NCBI GenBank assembly: GCA_949298575.1
Contig: CASFXH010000004.1
Location: 1-64,000, forward strand
Length of the DNA: 64,000 nucleotides
Source of the DNA: an uncultured Parabacteroides sp.
GTDB lineage: Bacteria > Bacteroidota > Bacteroidia > Bacteroidales > Tannerellaceae
Direction: 5' to 3'
The notes under the pieces were generated by a model. That model was not told the origin of the DNA, ran no database searches, and was given only the letters and a program-made list of their open reading frames with translations. The translations under genes and the position numbers were made by a program. Shown here piece after piece: positions 17,300 to 25,961 of this stretch (positions are counted from its first letter, which is position 1; the number at the start of each line of letters is the position of its first letter).

Positions 17300-18466
17300 T
17301 TAGTAAACGAAACGACCGTTTTCGCTCTCAATGATCAGCTCGTTGTGGTCCGCTTCCTCGACTCGGCCGACGATTTGGGCGTCGATATGGAAACTTTTTG
17401 AGATTTCGATCACCTCGTTCGCGTATTCGGGCGCAAGGTAGATTTCCAGGCGGTGTCCCATGTTGAAAACTTTATACATCTCGCTCCATTCCGTCCCGCT
17501 TTGTTCTTGGATGATCCGGAACAGAGGGGGGATGGGGAAAAGGTTATCCTTGATGACACGTTTGTTTTGAACGAAGTGCATCACTTTGGTTTGCGCGCCG
17601 CCGGAACAATGCACCATACCGTGGATCTGGGGACGTAGCTTGTCGAGCAAGACCTTGACGACGGGCGCGTAGGTTCGTGTGGGGGAGAGGACGAGCTTGC
17701 CCGCGTCGATGCCCAATTCGGCGATCGCGTCCGTCAGTCTGAGTTTGCCTGAATAAACCAAATCCTCGGGCATCGTGGCGTCGTAGCTCTCTGGGTATTT
17801 TTCCGCCAGGTATTTGGCGAACACGTCGTGGCGGGCCGAGGTTAGGCCATTGCTGCCCATGCCGCCATTGTAACTTTTCTCGTATGTCGCTTGCCCAAAA
17901 GAGGCTAAGCCGACAATGACATCACCTCCTTGAATATATTGGTTGTCGATCACGTCCGCCCGTTTCATGCGGCAAGTGACCGTGCTGTCGACGATAATGG
18001 TCCGCACCAAGTCGCCTACGTCTGCCGTCTCGCCCCCCGTCGCGTAGCATCCTACGCCCATTTCCCGGAGTTCCGCCAGCAGCTCGTCGGTCCCGTTGAT
18101 GATCGCGGAGATGACTTCTCCGGGAACCAACAGCTTGTTGCGCCCAATGGTCGAGGAAACCAAAATGTTGTCGGTAGCGCCTACGCAAAGCAGGTCGTCA
18201 ATGTTCATGATCAAAGCGTCTTGCGCGATGCCTTTCCAGACCGACAAGTCGCCGGTTTCTTTCCAATACATATAAGCGAGGGAAGATTTGGTGCCGGCGC
18301 CGTCCGCGTGCATGATGTTGCAATAAGCCGGATCGCCTCCCAAGATATCAGGGATGATCTTGCAGAAAGCGGTGGGGAAAATGCCCTTATCGATGTTCTT
18401 GATCGCATTATGAACATCTTCTTTTGACGCGGATACGCCGCGACGAATATAACGTTGATCTGTCAT
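17300..18466 (-). CDS. purM: PurM-type AIR synthase (long Bacteroidota form)
   Basis: AIR synthase closes the imidazole ring of purines, converting FGAM to AIR with ATP. The 388-residue protein carries the PurM-family ATP-binding and dimer segments GIFPTAFCKIIPDILGGDP, MHADGAGTKSSLAY and DALIMNIDDLLCVGA, and later GGETADVGDLV and VYSGKLRLTDAI. It is longer and more divergent than E. coli PurM, as is usual for this order. It heads the purM-prfA-pyrF-lpx run. A TACCTTCG box on the same strand is at 18490-18497. Confidence 0.9.
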   Translation of the reverse strand: MTDQRYIRRGVSASKEDVHNAIKNIDKGIFPTAFCKIIPDILGGDPAYCNIMHADGAGTKSSLAYMYWKETGDLSVWKGIAQDALIMNIDDLLCVGATDNILVSSTIGRNKLLVPGEVISAIINGTDELLAELREMGVGCYATGGETADVGDLVRTIIVDSTVTCRMKRADVIDNQYIQGGDVIVGLASFGQATYEKSYNGGMGSNGLTSARHDVFAKYLAEKYPESYDATMPEDLVYSGKLRLTDAIAELGIDAGKLVLSPTRTYAPVVKVLLDKLRPQIHGMVHCSGGAQTKVMHFVQNKRVIKDNLFPIPPLFRIIQEQSGTEWSEMYKVFNMGHRLEIYLAPEYANEVIEISKSFHIDAQIVGRVEEADHNELIIESENGRFVY

Positions 18467-18489
18467 CGTATAAATTTATGTTTGAAACG

Positions 18490-18497
18490 CGAAGGTA
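18490..18497 (-). promoter_or_regulatory. Putative -7 box before purM
   Basis: The minus strand reads TACCTTCG, 24 bp before the purM start, a one-base variant (TTCG for TTTG) of the Bacteroidota -7 element. The same variant recurs elsewhere in this window. Confidence 0.4.
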
Positions 18498-18512
18498 ATA
18501 ATTTTATGTTGT

Positions 18513-19415
18513 TTATCTTAGTTTAAGTACATCTCCTTCTTCCGGAATGTAATCCTCGTCCTTCTTGTTGAGTTTATAAAGGCTTTTGATTTTGATGCCA
18601 TAAAGCTGCGAGATGCTGTGCATGGATTCGCCGACCTCGACGGTATGGGTCGTATGCGGCTTGTCGGCCTTGTTCTTCTTTTCTTGGAGATAGACGATGT
18701 CGCCTTCCTGAAGGGGGAAGTCTTCCGGGACCTCGTTGTATTTCTTTAAATGTTTGGCTTTGAATCCTAAACTTTTGGCGATTTGCTCAAAGCTGTCGTT
18801 CGCTTTCGCGTAAACGTAGATCAGGCCATCCGTGCGATAGACGTCGTAGGGGAGTTTAGGCAGGGCTTTTTTCTCCTTTTTGTTGAGCTTCATCCGGTCG
18901 TAGTGGTAAAGCTCGTAGTCCTCGATCACCTTGATCAGTTTGTTGGCATAGGCTTTGTCGGTCGCGTAACCGCATTTCTGGAGACCTTTGGCCCAGCCTT
19001 TGTAGTCGGTGATCCGCAGGTCGAACAGGCGGGAATAGCGGGAGCGTAGGAGGAAGCGGGAATGGTCGACGTAAGAGTCGCGGACACTTTTGTACTTCCG
19101 GAAGCATTCGTTGCGTCGGTCGTCGTCGTAATAGACCCGTCCGCCTTTCCAGTCGGAATGGCATTTGATCCCGAAGTGGTTGTTCGATTTTCGGGCCAGG
19201 CTGCTCATTCCGGCGCCTGATTCCAGCAAGCCTTGCGCCAACGTGATGCTGGCGGGGATCTTGTATTGATTTTGTTGCTCGATCGCCAGGGTATGGTATT
19301 GGCGGATATATTTATGGTAAGAAGAGGTCGTCGCGCGGGGAGCGGCGGCCTTTTTGGGGCCTGAACAGCCAGCGCATAACGCGATAAGGAGAGTGAAAAA
19401 GATAATATGTCTCAT
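18513..19415 (-). CDS. Glucosaminidase with LysM domain, putative lipoprotein
   Basis: The 300-residue protein has a lipoprotein signal (MRHIIFFTLLIALCAGCSGPKK, Cys about 17). A FlgJ/LytG-like beta-N-acetylglucosaminidase domain spans about residues 35-170 (SITLAQGLLESGAGMSSLARKSNNHFGIKC with its catalytic Glu, and YDDDRRNECFRKYKSVRDSY). One LysM-like segment lies near 195-245, and a C-terminal LysM follows (THTVEVGESMHSISQLYGIK). It should cleave peptidoglycan glycan strands at the envelope. It sits alone between purM and the divergent cdd gene. Confidence 0.92.
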   Translation of the reverse strand: MRHIIFFTLLIALCAGCSGPKKAAAPRATTSSYHKYIRQYHTLAIEQQNQYKIPASITLAQGLLESGAGMSSLARKSNNHFGIKCHSDWKGGRVYYDDDRRNECFRKYKSVRDSYVDHSRFLLRSRYSRLFDLRITDYKGWAKGLQKCGYATDKAYANKLIKVIEDYELYHYDRMKLNKKEKKALPKLPYDVYRTDGLIYVYAKANDSFEQIAKSLGFKAKHLKKYNEVPEDFPLQEGDIVYLQEKKNKADKPHTTHTVEVGESMHSISQLYGIKIKSLYKLNKKDEDYIPEEGDVLKLR

Positions 19416-19435
19416 TTGTGATCTGATTTTGCTGA

Positions 19436-19443
19436 CAAATTTA
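19436..19443 (-). promoter_or_regulatory. Putative -7 box of the glucosaminidase gene
   Basis: The minus strand reads TAAATTTG, 20 bp before the start. It faces the cdd box at 19477-19484, making a compact divergent promoter. Confidence 0.45.
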
Positions 19444-19476
19444 GGGAAAAGAACACGAAGTCTTTTCTCAATCCAT

Positions 19477-19484
19477 TATTTTTG
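19477..19484 (+). promoter_or_regulatory. Putative -7 box of cdd
   Basis: TATTTTTG lies 30 bp before the ATG at 19515. An upstream in-frame ATG at 19482 falls inside the box, so it is not the start. Confidence 0.45.
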
Positions 19485-19514
19485 TCTGACTTAATCCATT
19501 TAGTATATTTTTTT

Positions 19515-19982
19515 ATGAGAAAAGAACAGATCGTGATCGAGGCGATGGCCTACGCGCCGGACGAATTGGATCCGGCCGACCGTCAATTGTATGACGCCGC
19601 TTTCGAGGCGGCGAGAGGGGCTTACGCGGCGTATTCGGGTTTCCAAGTGGGTGCCGCCGTGCGCTTGGCGAATGGGGCGATGGTTTTAGGGAATAACCAG
19701 GAGAATGTCGCGTATCCTTCGGGGCTTTGCGCCGAGCGGACGGCCTTGTTTTACGCGGGGGCCGCCTATCCGGAGGTGGGCGTGCGGGCCTTGGCGGTCG
19801 CGGCGGTCAAGGAGGGCGTGCGGCAAAAGGCGGTCTCTCCTTGTGGCGCTTGCCGGCAGGTGATGGTGGAAACGGAGAAACGGGCGGGCGGGCCCTTGCG
19901 GATTTTGCTTTGTGGCAGTGAGCGGGTGATCGTCCTCGAGGGGACGGCCTCGTTGTTGCCTTATGGCTTCGAGTCGTTCTGA
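19515..19982 (+). CDS. cdd: Cytidine deaminase
   Basis: Cdd deaminates cytidine and deoxycytidine to the uridine forms in pyrimidine salvage. From MRKEQIVIEAMAYAPDELD the protein is 155 residues. It has the zinc-site motifs CAERTALFYAGA (Cys ligand and catalytic Glu) and PCGACRQVM (two Cys ligands), plus SGFQVGAAVRL for substrate binding, the tetrameric all-Cys type. Its 3' end overlaps the convergent membrane-protein gene by 22 bp. Confidence 0.95.
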   Translation: MRKEQIVIEAMAYAPDELDPADRQLYDAAFEAARGAYAAYSGFQVGAAVRLANGAMVLGNNQENVAYPSGLCAERTALFYAGAAYPEVGVRALAVAAVKEGVRQKAVSPCGACRQVMVETEKRAGGPLRILLCGSERVIVLEGTASLLPYGFESF

Positions 19983-20302
19983 TGGTTGGTGGGGACGAAG
20001 GCGGTGTAGAGTTGCAAGATCGTGGCGACGACCAGACAGATGACCCATTCCTTTCGCCCATCGAACATCAGGCCCGACGCGCAGATCATCAGCAGTCCCG
20101 CGATCACGTTGAAGCGATGCAAGCGTTTTTCCCGTAAGCCGAGATCTTTCACGGGCAAGGTGAGGTAGCAGACCGTGATGCCCGCCGCGCCGACGGCGAA
20201 CAGATAGGGCGCCATAGCCCAATGGGTCAGGTAGAGGACGGCCCCCGCCAAGACGAGGAAGGCGGCAAGCGTAAACAAGATCGATCGGACGCGGGTGTTC
20301 AT
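19961..20302 (-). CDS. Small four-helix membrane protein, unknown
   Basis: Starting at MNTRVRSILFTLAAF gives 113 residues with about four hydrophobic segments (about residues 8-26, 30-45, 65-80 and 84-100) and a polar tail. The start overlaps the stop of the DivIC-like gene by four bases (ATGA), so the pair is translationally coupled. I do not recognise a family. Such a protein often follows divIC in Bacteroidales. The end overlaps cdd. Confidence 0.75.
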   Translation of the reverse strand: MNTRVRSILFTLAAFLVLAGAVLYLTHWAMAPYLFAVGAAGITVCYLTLPVKDLGLREKRLHRFNVIAGLLMICASGLMFDGRKEWVICLVVATILQLYTAFVPTNHQNDSKP

Positions 20303-20607
20303 TCGTCGTTTTTTATGATGAATAGATCCTCGTTTTCCCGCTTCATGAAATATTCCTCGCGGGCGAAGCGCTCCAAGCCTTCCTTGTCGGTGCGCAGGTC
20401 GCGCAGTTTCTCGCTGTTGACGCGGGTCTCCTCGCGATAGGCGTCGATCTCCCGTTCCAACTCGTTGATTTTGCGGTCGTATTGGTAGCGCTTGTAGAGG
20501 CTGCTGTCGCCCACGGTCAGGGTGACGAGCAGGAAGGCGATCGTCACCAGCCAATAGGCGTTGATCCAAGAGAGGTATTTGTCGTAGAATGCTTTGAGTC
20601 GATTCAT
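20299..20607 (-). CDS. Septum-formation initiator, DivIC/FtsB-like
   Basis: This 102-residue protein has one N-terminal membrane helix (about residues 19-35, YWLVTIAFLLVTLTVGD). A coiled coil follows (YDRKINELEREIDAYREE through LRDLRTDKEGLERFA), and it ends with REEYFMKRENEDLFII, the conserved ARE-YxMK-EDE pattern of FtsB/DivIC. These proteins bridge FtsQ/DivIB and FtsL in the divisome. A TATCTTCG box lies upstream at 20626-20633. Confidence 0.9.
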   Translation of the reverse strand: MNRLKAFYDKYLSWINAYWLVTIAFLLVTLTVGDSSLYKRYQYDRKINELEREIDAYREETRVNSEKLRDLRTDKEGLERFAREEYFMKRENEDLFIIKNDE

Positions 20608-20625
20608 GCGTGATTTTGTTTTTCG

Positions 20626-20633
20626 CGAAGATA
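20626..20633 (-). promoter_or_regulatory. Putative -7 box of the DivIC-like gene
   Basis: The minus strand reads TATCTTCG, 18 bp before the start, matching the TAnnTTyG pattern seen before many genes here. Confidence 0.4.
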
Positions 20634-20678
20634 CGGGTTTATTTTATTGGGCCACCCCTCGTTCGCGGGATTTCTTTC

Positions 20679-22349
20679 TTACCAAGTGAAATGATGCGTA
20701 TAGACCGCCTCGTTGCCACAGGCGTCGGTGACGGTGACCCTCAGCTCGTGCGGGCCGCGGGGCAGGCGTTCCTCGTCGAAGTCGTAATGGATGACCGAGC
20801 GGTTGTTCATCTCGAACAAGGCGTATTGCCCGTCGATCTCGCCCCGGTAGCGGGCCACGCCGCTCAGGTTGTCGGAGAGGCGAAGGGTGATCCGTTTTCG
20901 CCGGGTCCAGTTTTGGGGAGCGAGGGGGGTGATGGTCGGCGCCTCCGTGTCGGAACGGACGCTGTAGGAACCGAGCTCGCGGATGTCGGCGTCGACCCGC
21001 CCGTGGCGATAGACACCGCCGATCCAGCTCGCCCGCCCTCGCCGGAAGCGGACGACACCGTATTGCCGCTTGTTGGCGAGCGTGTCGTGGCGCAGGTAAA
21101 TGGAGAGGACGGCCGCCCCGTGGAGCGGCACGGCCTGATCGTGCAACACGTGCGTGTCGGCCAGCGCCGTGGTGTCCGTTCTCACTTCGTATTTAAAATA
21201 AAGGTTGTCGTAGAGGTTGCCTTTCGGGATCCGTAGGCGGACGCCTTTCGCCCCGAAGCGGTTTTCGCTGCCCCAGTGGAAGAAGGTCGCGTGGGCGCTG
21301 TCGGGGGCGGGGATGGCTTGCTTTTTCCCTATAATCTTAAAATTCAAGGTCGAGGAGTTGCCGAAAGCGTCCGTCAGGCGGATGGCGACGGGGTATTCCC
21401 GCTCCTCGTCGATCCGCAGGTAGCCGCGGTCTCGGGTCTCGAGGAAGGGGAGGCGGTTGCCGGGCTCGACGAAACATTTCTGGAAGATCTGCCCGCCGTC
21501 GCGCCATTCCGCGTAGTCGCAGAGGCTGTTGATGTAGCGTGTCTCGGCGAACGAGAAACGGTCGAGATGGCTGTGGAAAATCGTCTGGCTGTCGACGCTG
21601 AGGACGACGTCTTTCACGCCGTAGATGTTCGTCGTCCCGTCCATGTAGTCGTTGCAACGGATGGCCAGGCCGATCTCGCCCCACGCTTCGAGGTGGGCGC
21701 TGACGCTGGGCTGGCCGTTGACGGTCGGCGTGCGGAGCTTGGTCTTCCGGCTTTTCCCGTTGACGACGCCTTTCCCCGGCCGGGGCATCAGGGCGAGGGC
21801 GTGGAAACGGGGCGGACGGCTGTCGTCGACGCGGTCGAGGTAGAAATCCATCGGGTCCATCGGTTCCTCGCTCGGCGTGTCGCGGATCTCGAAGTGGAGG
21901 TGGGGGCCGCCCGAGCTGCCCGTATTGCCACTCAGGGCGACCACCTCGTCGGCCGCGACGGGCAGCTCGTCGGGCTGGAGCGTCACGTCGATGTCGAAGC
22001 GTTCCAGCTCGTATTGTTTTTGTTTCACGTAATCTGCGATTCTCGGGCTGAAGCGAAGAAGATGCCCGTAGACCGTCGTGATCCCCTCAGGGTGGTTGAT
22101 GTAAAGCGCGTTGCCATAACCCCAAGGACTGACGGAGACGCGCGCGACGTAGCCCTCGCGGACGGTGTGGACCTCCTTGCCCACGACGCCCCCCGTCTTG
22201 AAATCCAATCCGGAGTGGAAATGGTTGCTCCTGAGCTCGCCGAAATTCGCGCTCAGCGAGATGGGGTAGTCGAACGGGTTGCGCAACTCCTGCGCCCGGA
22301 GGAGGGGCAGGGCCAAAAGCGAGAGGAGGAGGAATAGATGGATTCTCAT
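20679..22349 (-). CDS. Exported M23-family metallopeptidase
   Basis: The 556-residue protein has a signal peptide (MRIHLFLLLSLLALPLLRAQ). An M23/LytM domain spans about residues 25-165, with the zinc ligands visible in NHFHSGLDF (HxxxD) and GPHLHFEIRD (HxH). A large C-terminal part of beta-sandwich character follows (to 556), with an ending VTVTDACGNEAVYTHHF. Both metal motifs are complete, so it is probably an active peptidoglycan endopeptidase; the C-terminal part may bind substrate. Length is typical of Bacteroidales LytM proteins. Next gene downstream is the DivIC-like protein. Confidence 0.93.
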   Translation of the reverse strand: MRIHLFLLLSLLALPLLRAQELRNPFDYPISLSANFGELRSNHFHSGLDFKTGGVVGKEVHTVREGYVARVSVSPWGYGNALYINHPEGITTVYGHLLRFSPRIADYVKQKQYELERFDIDVTLQPDELPVAADEVVALSGNTGSSGGPHLHFEIRDTPSEEPMDPMDFYLDRVDDSRPPRFHALALMPRPGKGVVNGKSRKTKLRTPTVNGQPSVSAHLEAWGEIGLAIRCNDYMDGTTNIYGVKDVVLSVDSQTIFHSHLDRFSFAETRYINSLCDYAEWRDGGQIFQKCFVEPGNRLPFLETRDRGYLRIDEEREYPVAIRLTDAFGNSSTLNFKIIGKKQAIPAPDSAHATFFHWGSENRFGAKGVRLRIPKGNLYDNLYFKYEVRTDTTALADTHVLHDQAVPLHGAAVLSIYLRHDTLANKRQYGVVRFRRGRASWIGGVYRHGRVDADIRELGSYSVRSDTEAPTITPLAPQNWTRRKRITLRLSDNLSGVARYRGEIDGQYALFEMNNRSVIHYDFDEERLPRGPHELRVTVTDACGNEAVYTHHFTW

Positions 22350-22362
22350 GTGTTTTTTAGCT

Positions 22363-22890
22363 TTAAAACTTCAAGACGCGGCATTCGCAGTTCTGGAACT
22401 TGGGGATCGAGGGGACCCGCTCGACGGGCAGCCCGTAGATCACGGCGTTGATCTGGCAATTGATTTTCCCATGCCCCACGACGAGCAGCGTCTGCCCCTC
22501 GTAGCGGCGGTGCACCTCGTCGAGGAAGCGCTCGGCCCGCCGGTAGAGTTGGAGCTCCGTCTCGGCGTCGGCGGGGCGTTGGAAAAAGCGGAGGTTGACG
22601 ATGGGCTTGCCCGTCAGGCTGCCCCAATTGATTTCCCGGAGGAGCGGCGTGGTCTCGAAGGGGATGTCGCGGTCGCCGCGGAGGATCTCGGCCGTCCGCC
22701 GTGCCCGCTCGAGATCGCTGCTGATGATCCGGTCGAAGGCGGTCGTCTTCAGCTCTTCCGCGAGGCGCCGGGCTTGGGCGAGGCCCTCGTCTGTCAGCTC
22801 GCCGGGCAGGTGGCCTTGGAAAACGCGGGCGAGGTTCTCTTTCGTTTGCCCGTGGCGGACCAAATAGAGTGTTGTCTTGCTTCTTTTCAT
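22363..22890 (-). CDS. Histidine phosphatase (phosphoglycerate-mutase-like)
   Basis: The 175-residue protein has the phosphohistidine motif LVRHGQTKEN (about residues 9-18), SDLERARRTAE with the second conserved Arg, EINWGSLTG with the acid, and VVGHGKI with the second catalytic His. This is a small cofactor-independent phosphatase fold like CobC or SixA relatives; the substrate is unknown. A TAATTTTG box at 22899-22906 lies only 9 bp before the ATG, so its mRNA could be almost leaderless. The M23 gene follows 13 bp downstream. Confidence 0.9.
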   Translation of the reverse strand: MKRSKTTLYLVRHGQTKENLARVFQGHLPGELTDEGLAQARRLAEELKTTAFDRIISSDLERARRTAEILRGDRDIPFETTPLLREINWGSLTGKPIVNLRFFQRPADAETELQLYRRAERFLDEVHRRYEGQTLLVVGHGKINCQINAVIYGLPVERVPSIPKFQNCECRVLKF

Positions 22891-22898
22891 GATCGGGG

Positions 22899-22906
22899 CA
22901 AAATTA
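22899..22906 (-). promoter_or_regulatory. Putative -7 box very close to the phosphatase start
   Basis: The minus strand reads TAATTTTG, 9 bp before the ATG. If used, transcription would begin within a few bases of the start codon. Confidence 0.4.
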
Positions 22907-22962
22907 AAAGAAATAATCGGCTTGGCGAGGGGGGAGCGGGGCCTTTTTTCGTGAGTGGCGGG

Positions 22963-23232
22963 CTGTCGAACTTTTCGCCGGGTCGCCTGGAGCTCGGTTT
23001 GGGTCGTCGAACTTTTCGCCGGGCCGTCCGGAGCTCGATTTGGGCTGTCGAACTTTTCGCCGGGCCGTCCGGAGCCCGTTTTGGGCTGTCGAACTTTTCG
23101 CCAAGCTGCCCGGAGCTCGATTTGGGCTGTCGAACTTTTCGCCGGGCCGTCCGGAGCCCGATTTGGGCTGTCGAACTTTTCGCCAAGCTGTCCGGAGCCC
23201 GATTTGGACTGTCGAACTTTTCGCCAAGCTGT
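22963..23232. repeat. 41-bp tandem repeat array, about seven copies
   Basis: GTCGAACTTTTCGCC recurs at 22965, 23006, 23047, 23088, 23129, 23170 and 23211, exactly 41 bp apart. Most units carry the dyad CGGGC-N8-GCCCG around a central TCCGGA (or a G-T variant with GCTCG). Because 41 is not a multiple of three, all frames cycle, and the long open frames here are not genes. The last copy ends 1-2 bp before the stop codon of the leftward nuclease gene (23234). Confidence 0.95.
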
Positions 23233-23233
23233 T

Positions 23234-24238
23234 TTATTCCCCCAAAAGAAAGTCCGCCAAGATGGGAAGGTGGTCGCTGAAGCCGCCCTCGTAGCGGTAG
23301 CCGTAGTACGCGCGGAAGGGGCGGAGGCCGAGCCAGGTCTTGTCTTCCGTCAGGAGGAAGTCGGCGTCGAACACCCGGAAACTCCCCGGGCGGAGGCGGA
23401 TCGGGGCTTGGGGCGAGAGGAGGCGCTCGCTGACGATCATCTGGTCCAGCCGGCTCCATTGGCCCTGATATTTGTGGCTGCCCGGCATGTCGCGGCGGGG
23501 GATGCCCTCGTAAAGATTCCGCAGGCCGCCCGCCGCGAGGAGGAGGCGCGGGCTTTTGTCGTCGGGCTCGTCGTTGAGATCGCCCATGATCAAGAAAGAC
23601 GGGTCCGCCCGCCGCGCCGCGATGGAGTCGAGGGCCGTCCGGAGGGTGCGGGCCGCGTCGGTTCGGTCGCGCTCGCTCTCTTTCTCGCCGCCGTAGCGGG
23701 AGGGGAAATGGGCGACGAGGACGTCGAGCGTATCGCCCGTCGCGACGAGCCCGGCGACGTGCAGGAGGTCGCGCGTCGCCTTGTGCCGCCGGCCCGTGAA
23801 GCGGACGGGGATCGACTCGTGGTGGAGGGGCTTGAAGCGATGGGGTTGGTAGAGGAGGGCCACGTGGGTGCCTCGCGGGTCACGCGTTTGCCCTATTATA
23901 TAAAGGTAGCCTTGCCCCCGGAGCGCGGTGCGGCCGACGAGATCGGCCACGACGGAGTCGCCCTCCACTTCGCACAGGCCGACGAGCGCCGGCGTCTCCC
24001 ATTGCCCGGCGGCGGTGATGGCTTTCGCGACGTGCTGGAGCTTCTGCCGGTAGCGCCGCCATGTCCAGCGGCGCGGGCCGTCGGGCGTAAACTCGTCGTC
24101 GTTCGTCGAGGGGTCGTTTTTGGGGGAAAAGAGATTTTCCACGTTGTAGAAGAGCACCCGGAAGGCGCGCTGCCCGTCGGCTTGGCTCGCGGCGGGCAGG
24201 AAGTTAAGGCTTAGGAGGAAAAGGAGGACGAGACGCAT
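23234..24238 (-). CDS. Exported endonuclease/exonuclease/phosphatase-family protein
   Basis: From MRLVLLFLLSLNFLPAASQ (signal peptide) the protein is 334 residues; a longer start at 24280 would overlap the upstream gene. EEP-fold motifs are present: VLFYNVENLFSP, GLCEVEGD with the metal Glu, GDLNDEPDD, and the terminal SDHLPILADF with the catalytic His. Family members cleave phosphodiesters of nucleic acids or lipids, and the substrate here is open. Start and upstream stop are 4 bp apart, so it is coupled to the beta-helix lipoprotein gene. Confidence 0.9.
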   Translation of the reverse strand: MRLVLLFLLSLNFLPAASQADGQRAFRVLFYNVENLFSPKNDPSTNDDEFTPDGPRRWTWRRYRQKLQHVAKAITAAGQWETPALVGLCEVEGDSVVADLVGRTALRGQGYLYIIGQTRDPRGTHVALLYQPHRFKPLHHESIPVRFTGRRHKATRDLLHVAGLVATGDTLDVLVAHFPSRYGGEKESERDRTDAARTLRTALDSIAARRADPSFLIMGDLNDEPDDKSPRLLLAAGGLRNLYEGIPRRDMPGSHKYQGQWSRLDQMIVSERLLSPQAPIRLRPGSFRVFDADFLLTEDKTWLGLRPFRAYYGYRYEGGFSDHLPILADFLLGE

Positions 24239-24242
24239 CGGC

Positions 24243-25772
24243 TTATTCCTCTCCTTCCTCTTCTTCGGGGACGTACTCATAAGCGCCGATGGTGGGGCCC
24301 GAGGGGCTGGTCAGGCGGTCGACGCCGTAGAAGTCGGTCGGATAGCGCTCGCTGATCGCCGGGTCGGCCGCCCCGATGCCGGGGATCGTGTCGCTCGCCG
24401 GGCGGAAGTCGTACTCGTAGCGGTTCTCCTCGCCGCCCAAGAGGCGGTAGTTCGCCAGGTTGTCGGGGCTGAAGATCGTCTCGACGCAATGCTTGTCGCT
24501 CGTTTCCGGCTGGGCCTTGATGAGGCAGTGGTCGAAGCGGTAGTTGAAATCCTCGTCGGCCTCGCCTTCCGTTCCGGAGGAGATGCCCGTCTCGCCGTTG
24601 TTCCACAAGTTGTCGGTCGCCGAGAAGCTGCCGTCGATGACGCAGTTCAGGAAATGGGCCTTGGTGATGGGGTAGGGGCCGCTTTGGTTGACGGTGGCGT
24701 TGTGGAGGAGGTAGAGCGTCTTGCTGGGGAGGGTCGTTTCCGATCCGCCGTCGCGTTGGGTGAGGCTCATGTAGTTGGCCAAGGTGCAATGCGTGAACTC
24801 GTAACTCCCGCCGATGAGGGTCATGACGCTGCCCGCGGCGTTCGAGAACTCGCTGTTGGCGGCCTGGATGTCGCAGTTGATGGCGCTCAGGAGGTTCTCG
24901 CTCATGTTCGTGATCCGGGTGTTGAGGAGGGTGAGCTTGCGGCGCTCGGGGCTGGAGAGCTCGCAGGTGACGCCGCTCGTCCCGCTGCGGATGACGACGT
25001 GCTCCCAGCGGTTGTCGTAGCTGTCGGCTTTCAGGAAGATGCCGCCCCATTGCCCGGGGGTGTTGTTATAAGATAAGGTGTTCTCCAAGATGTCGTCGAG
25101 CCGGTCGCCCCGGAAAAGGATTGGCGCCTCGAGCGTGCCCACCGCCTGGATGGAGCCATGGACGATCCAATCGGCCTGGTTGTGCATGTAGAAACGGGCG
25201 CCTGGCTCGATGGTCAACTGGGCGTCGGGGGCGACGACCAGGCTGTCGTAGATGAGGTAGGGTTTGTCGGCCGGGAGGACGGTGTCGCGGTCGAACGTCT
25301 TCCCGCCTTTATAGAGATGGACATCTTGCCCATACGCTTCCAGCAAGACGGACTGCCGGTTGCCGTTGACTTGGAACAGGATGGAGTCTTGGATCAGGAG
25401 CGGTTGGTTGCCGCCGTTCGGGTCGACCGTCACTTCCACGAAGATGTACATGCTGTCTCGCTCGAGGATGTTGACGCCGTTGAAGGCGCTGCCTTTCCGC
25501 CCGTCGACGTTGATGCGGAAGCCCGTCGACTCGCCGCTGGCCAGGAGGATGGTCTCGACGCGCAGGGGCTCGTCGTTGGGGTTGTAGACCATCAATTGTT
25601 TGGTCGTCGAGCCGATGGACGAGAAAATGGTGTCGAAGGCGAGCGTATCGGTCGAGAACGTCAGGCGATAGGCGGGATTCGTGGCGTAGTGGTCGTCCAG
25701 CCCGTCGCACGCCGGCAGCGCCAACGTGATCAAACCGAGAAGCCAAAGGAGTATGTGTGTGTATGTTTTCAT
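24243..25772 (-). CDS. Right-handed beta-helix lipoprotein
   Basis: The 509-residue protein has a lipoprotein signal (LLGLITLALPACDG, Cys about 22). A beta-sandwich N-terminal region contains NPNDEPLRVETILLASG. From about residue 165 there are parallel beta-helix repeats (LTIEPGARFYMHNQADWIVHG then VHGSIQAVGTLEAPILFRG and GQWGGIFLKADSYDNRWEHV). It ends in a Glu-rich tail. Probably surface-exposed; related Bacteroidales proteins are unannotated. It is coupled to the downstream nuclease gene. Confidence 0.82.
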   Translation of the reverse strand: MKTYTHILLWLLGLITLALPACDGLDDHYATNPAYRLTFSTDTLAFDTIFSSIGSTTKQLMVYNPNDEPLRVETILLASGESTGFRINVDGRKGSAFNGVNILERDSMYIFVEVTVDPNGGNQPLLIQDSILFQVNGNRQSVLLEAYGQDVHLYKGGKTFDRDTVLPADKPYLIYDSLVVAPDAQLTIEPGARFYMHNQADWIVHGSIQAVGTLEAPILFRGDRLDDILENTLSYNNTPGQWGGIFLKADSYDNRWEHVVIRSGTSGVTCELSSPERRKLTLLNTRITNMSENLLSAINCDIQAANSEFSNAAGSVMTLIGGSYEFTHCTLANYMSLTQRDGGSETTLPSKTLYLLHNATVNQSGPYPITKAHFLNCVIDGSFSATDNLWNNGETGISSGTEGEADEDFNYRFDHCLIKAQPETSDKHCVETIFSPDNLANYRLLGGEENRYEYDFRPASDTIPGIGAADPAISERYPTDFYGVDRLTSPSGPTIGAYEYVPEEEEGEE

Positions 25773-25837
25773 CTTTATGCCTTTTATGTTTAAGAATAAC
25801 GGGAATGTTTTGGACTTATTGTCTGTCGTTCGTGTCG

Positions 25838-25845
25838 CGAAGGTA
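25838..25845 (-). promoter_or_regulatory. Putative -7 box of the beta-helix/nuclease pair
   Basis: The minus strand reads TACCTTCG, 66 bp before the lipoprotein start, fitting TAnnTTyG. Confidence 0.35.
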
Positions 25846-25919
25846 GGGATTTATTTCAAGAAATTAAAATTATTTTAAGCAAAAGGAAAAGTTAAGGCCT
25901 GAAAGCGAACAGAAGTGAA

Positions 25920-25947
25920 AACGCCGGGAGTGGAAGCTCCCGGCGTT
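25920..25947 (-). terminator. Terminator after pepC
   Basis: A perfect 11-bp stem (25920-25930 with 25937-25947, AACGCCGGGAG) is followed on the minus strand by TTTTCACTT. It lies 15 bp beyond the pepC stop. Confidence 0.7.
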
Positions 25948-25961
25948 CACGTTCAATAGGA

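Noticed and set aside
22963..23232. CRISPR array interpretation of the 41-bp repeats (and of the other arrays)
   Set aside because: Units are contiguous with no unique spacers, and no cas genes are present in the window.
22887..23459. Several overlapping open frames over the 41-bp array
   Set aside because: A 41-bp unit without stops opens all frames; they overlap real genes and show no protein pattern besides the repeat.
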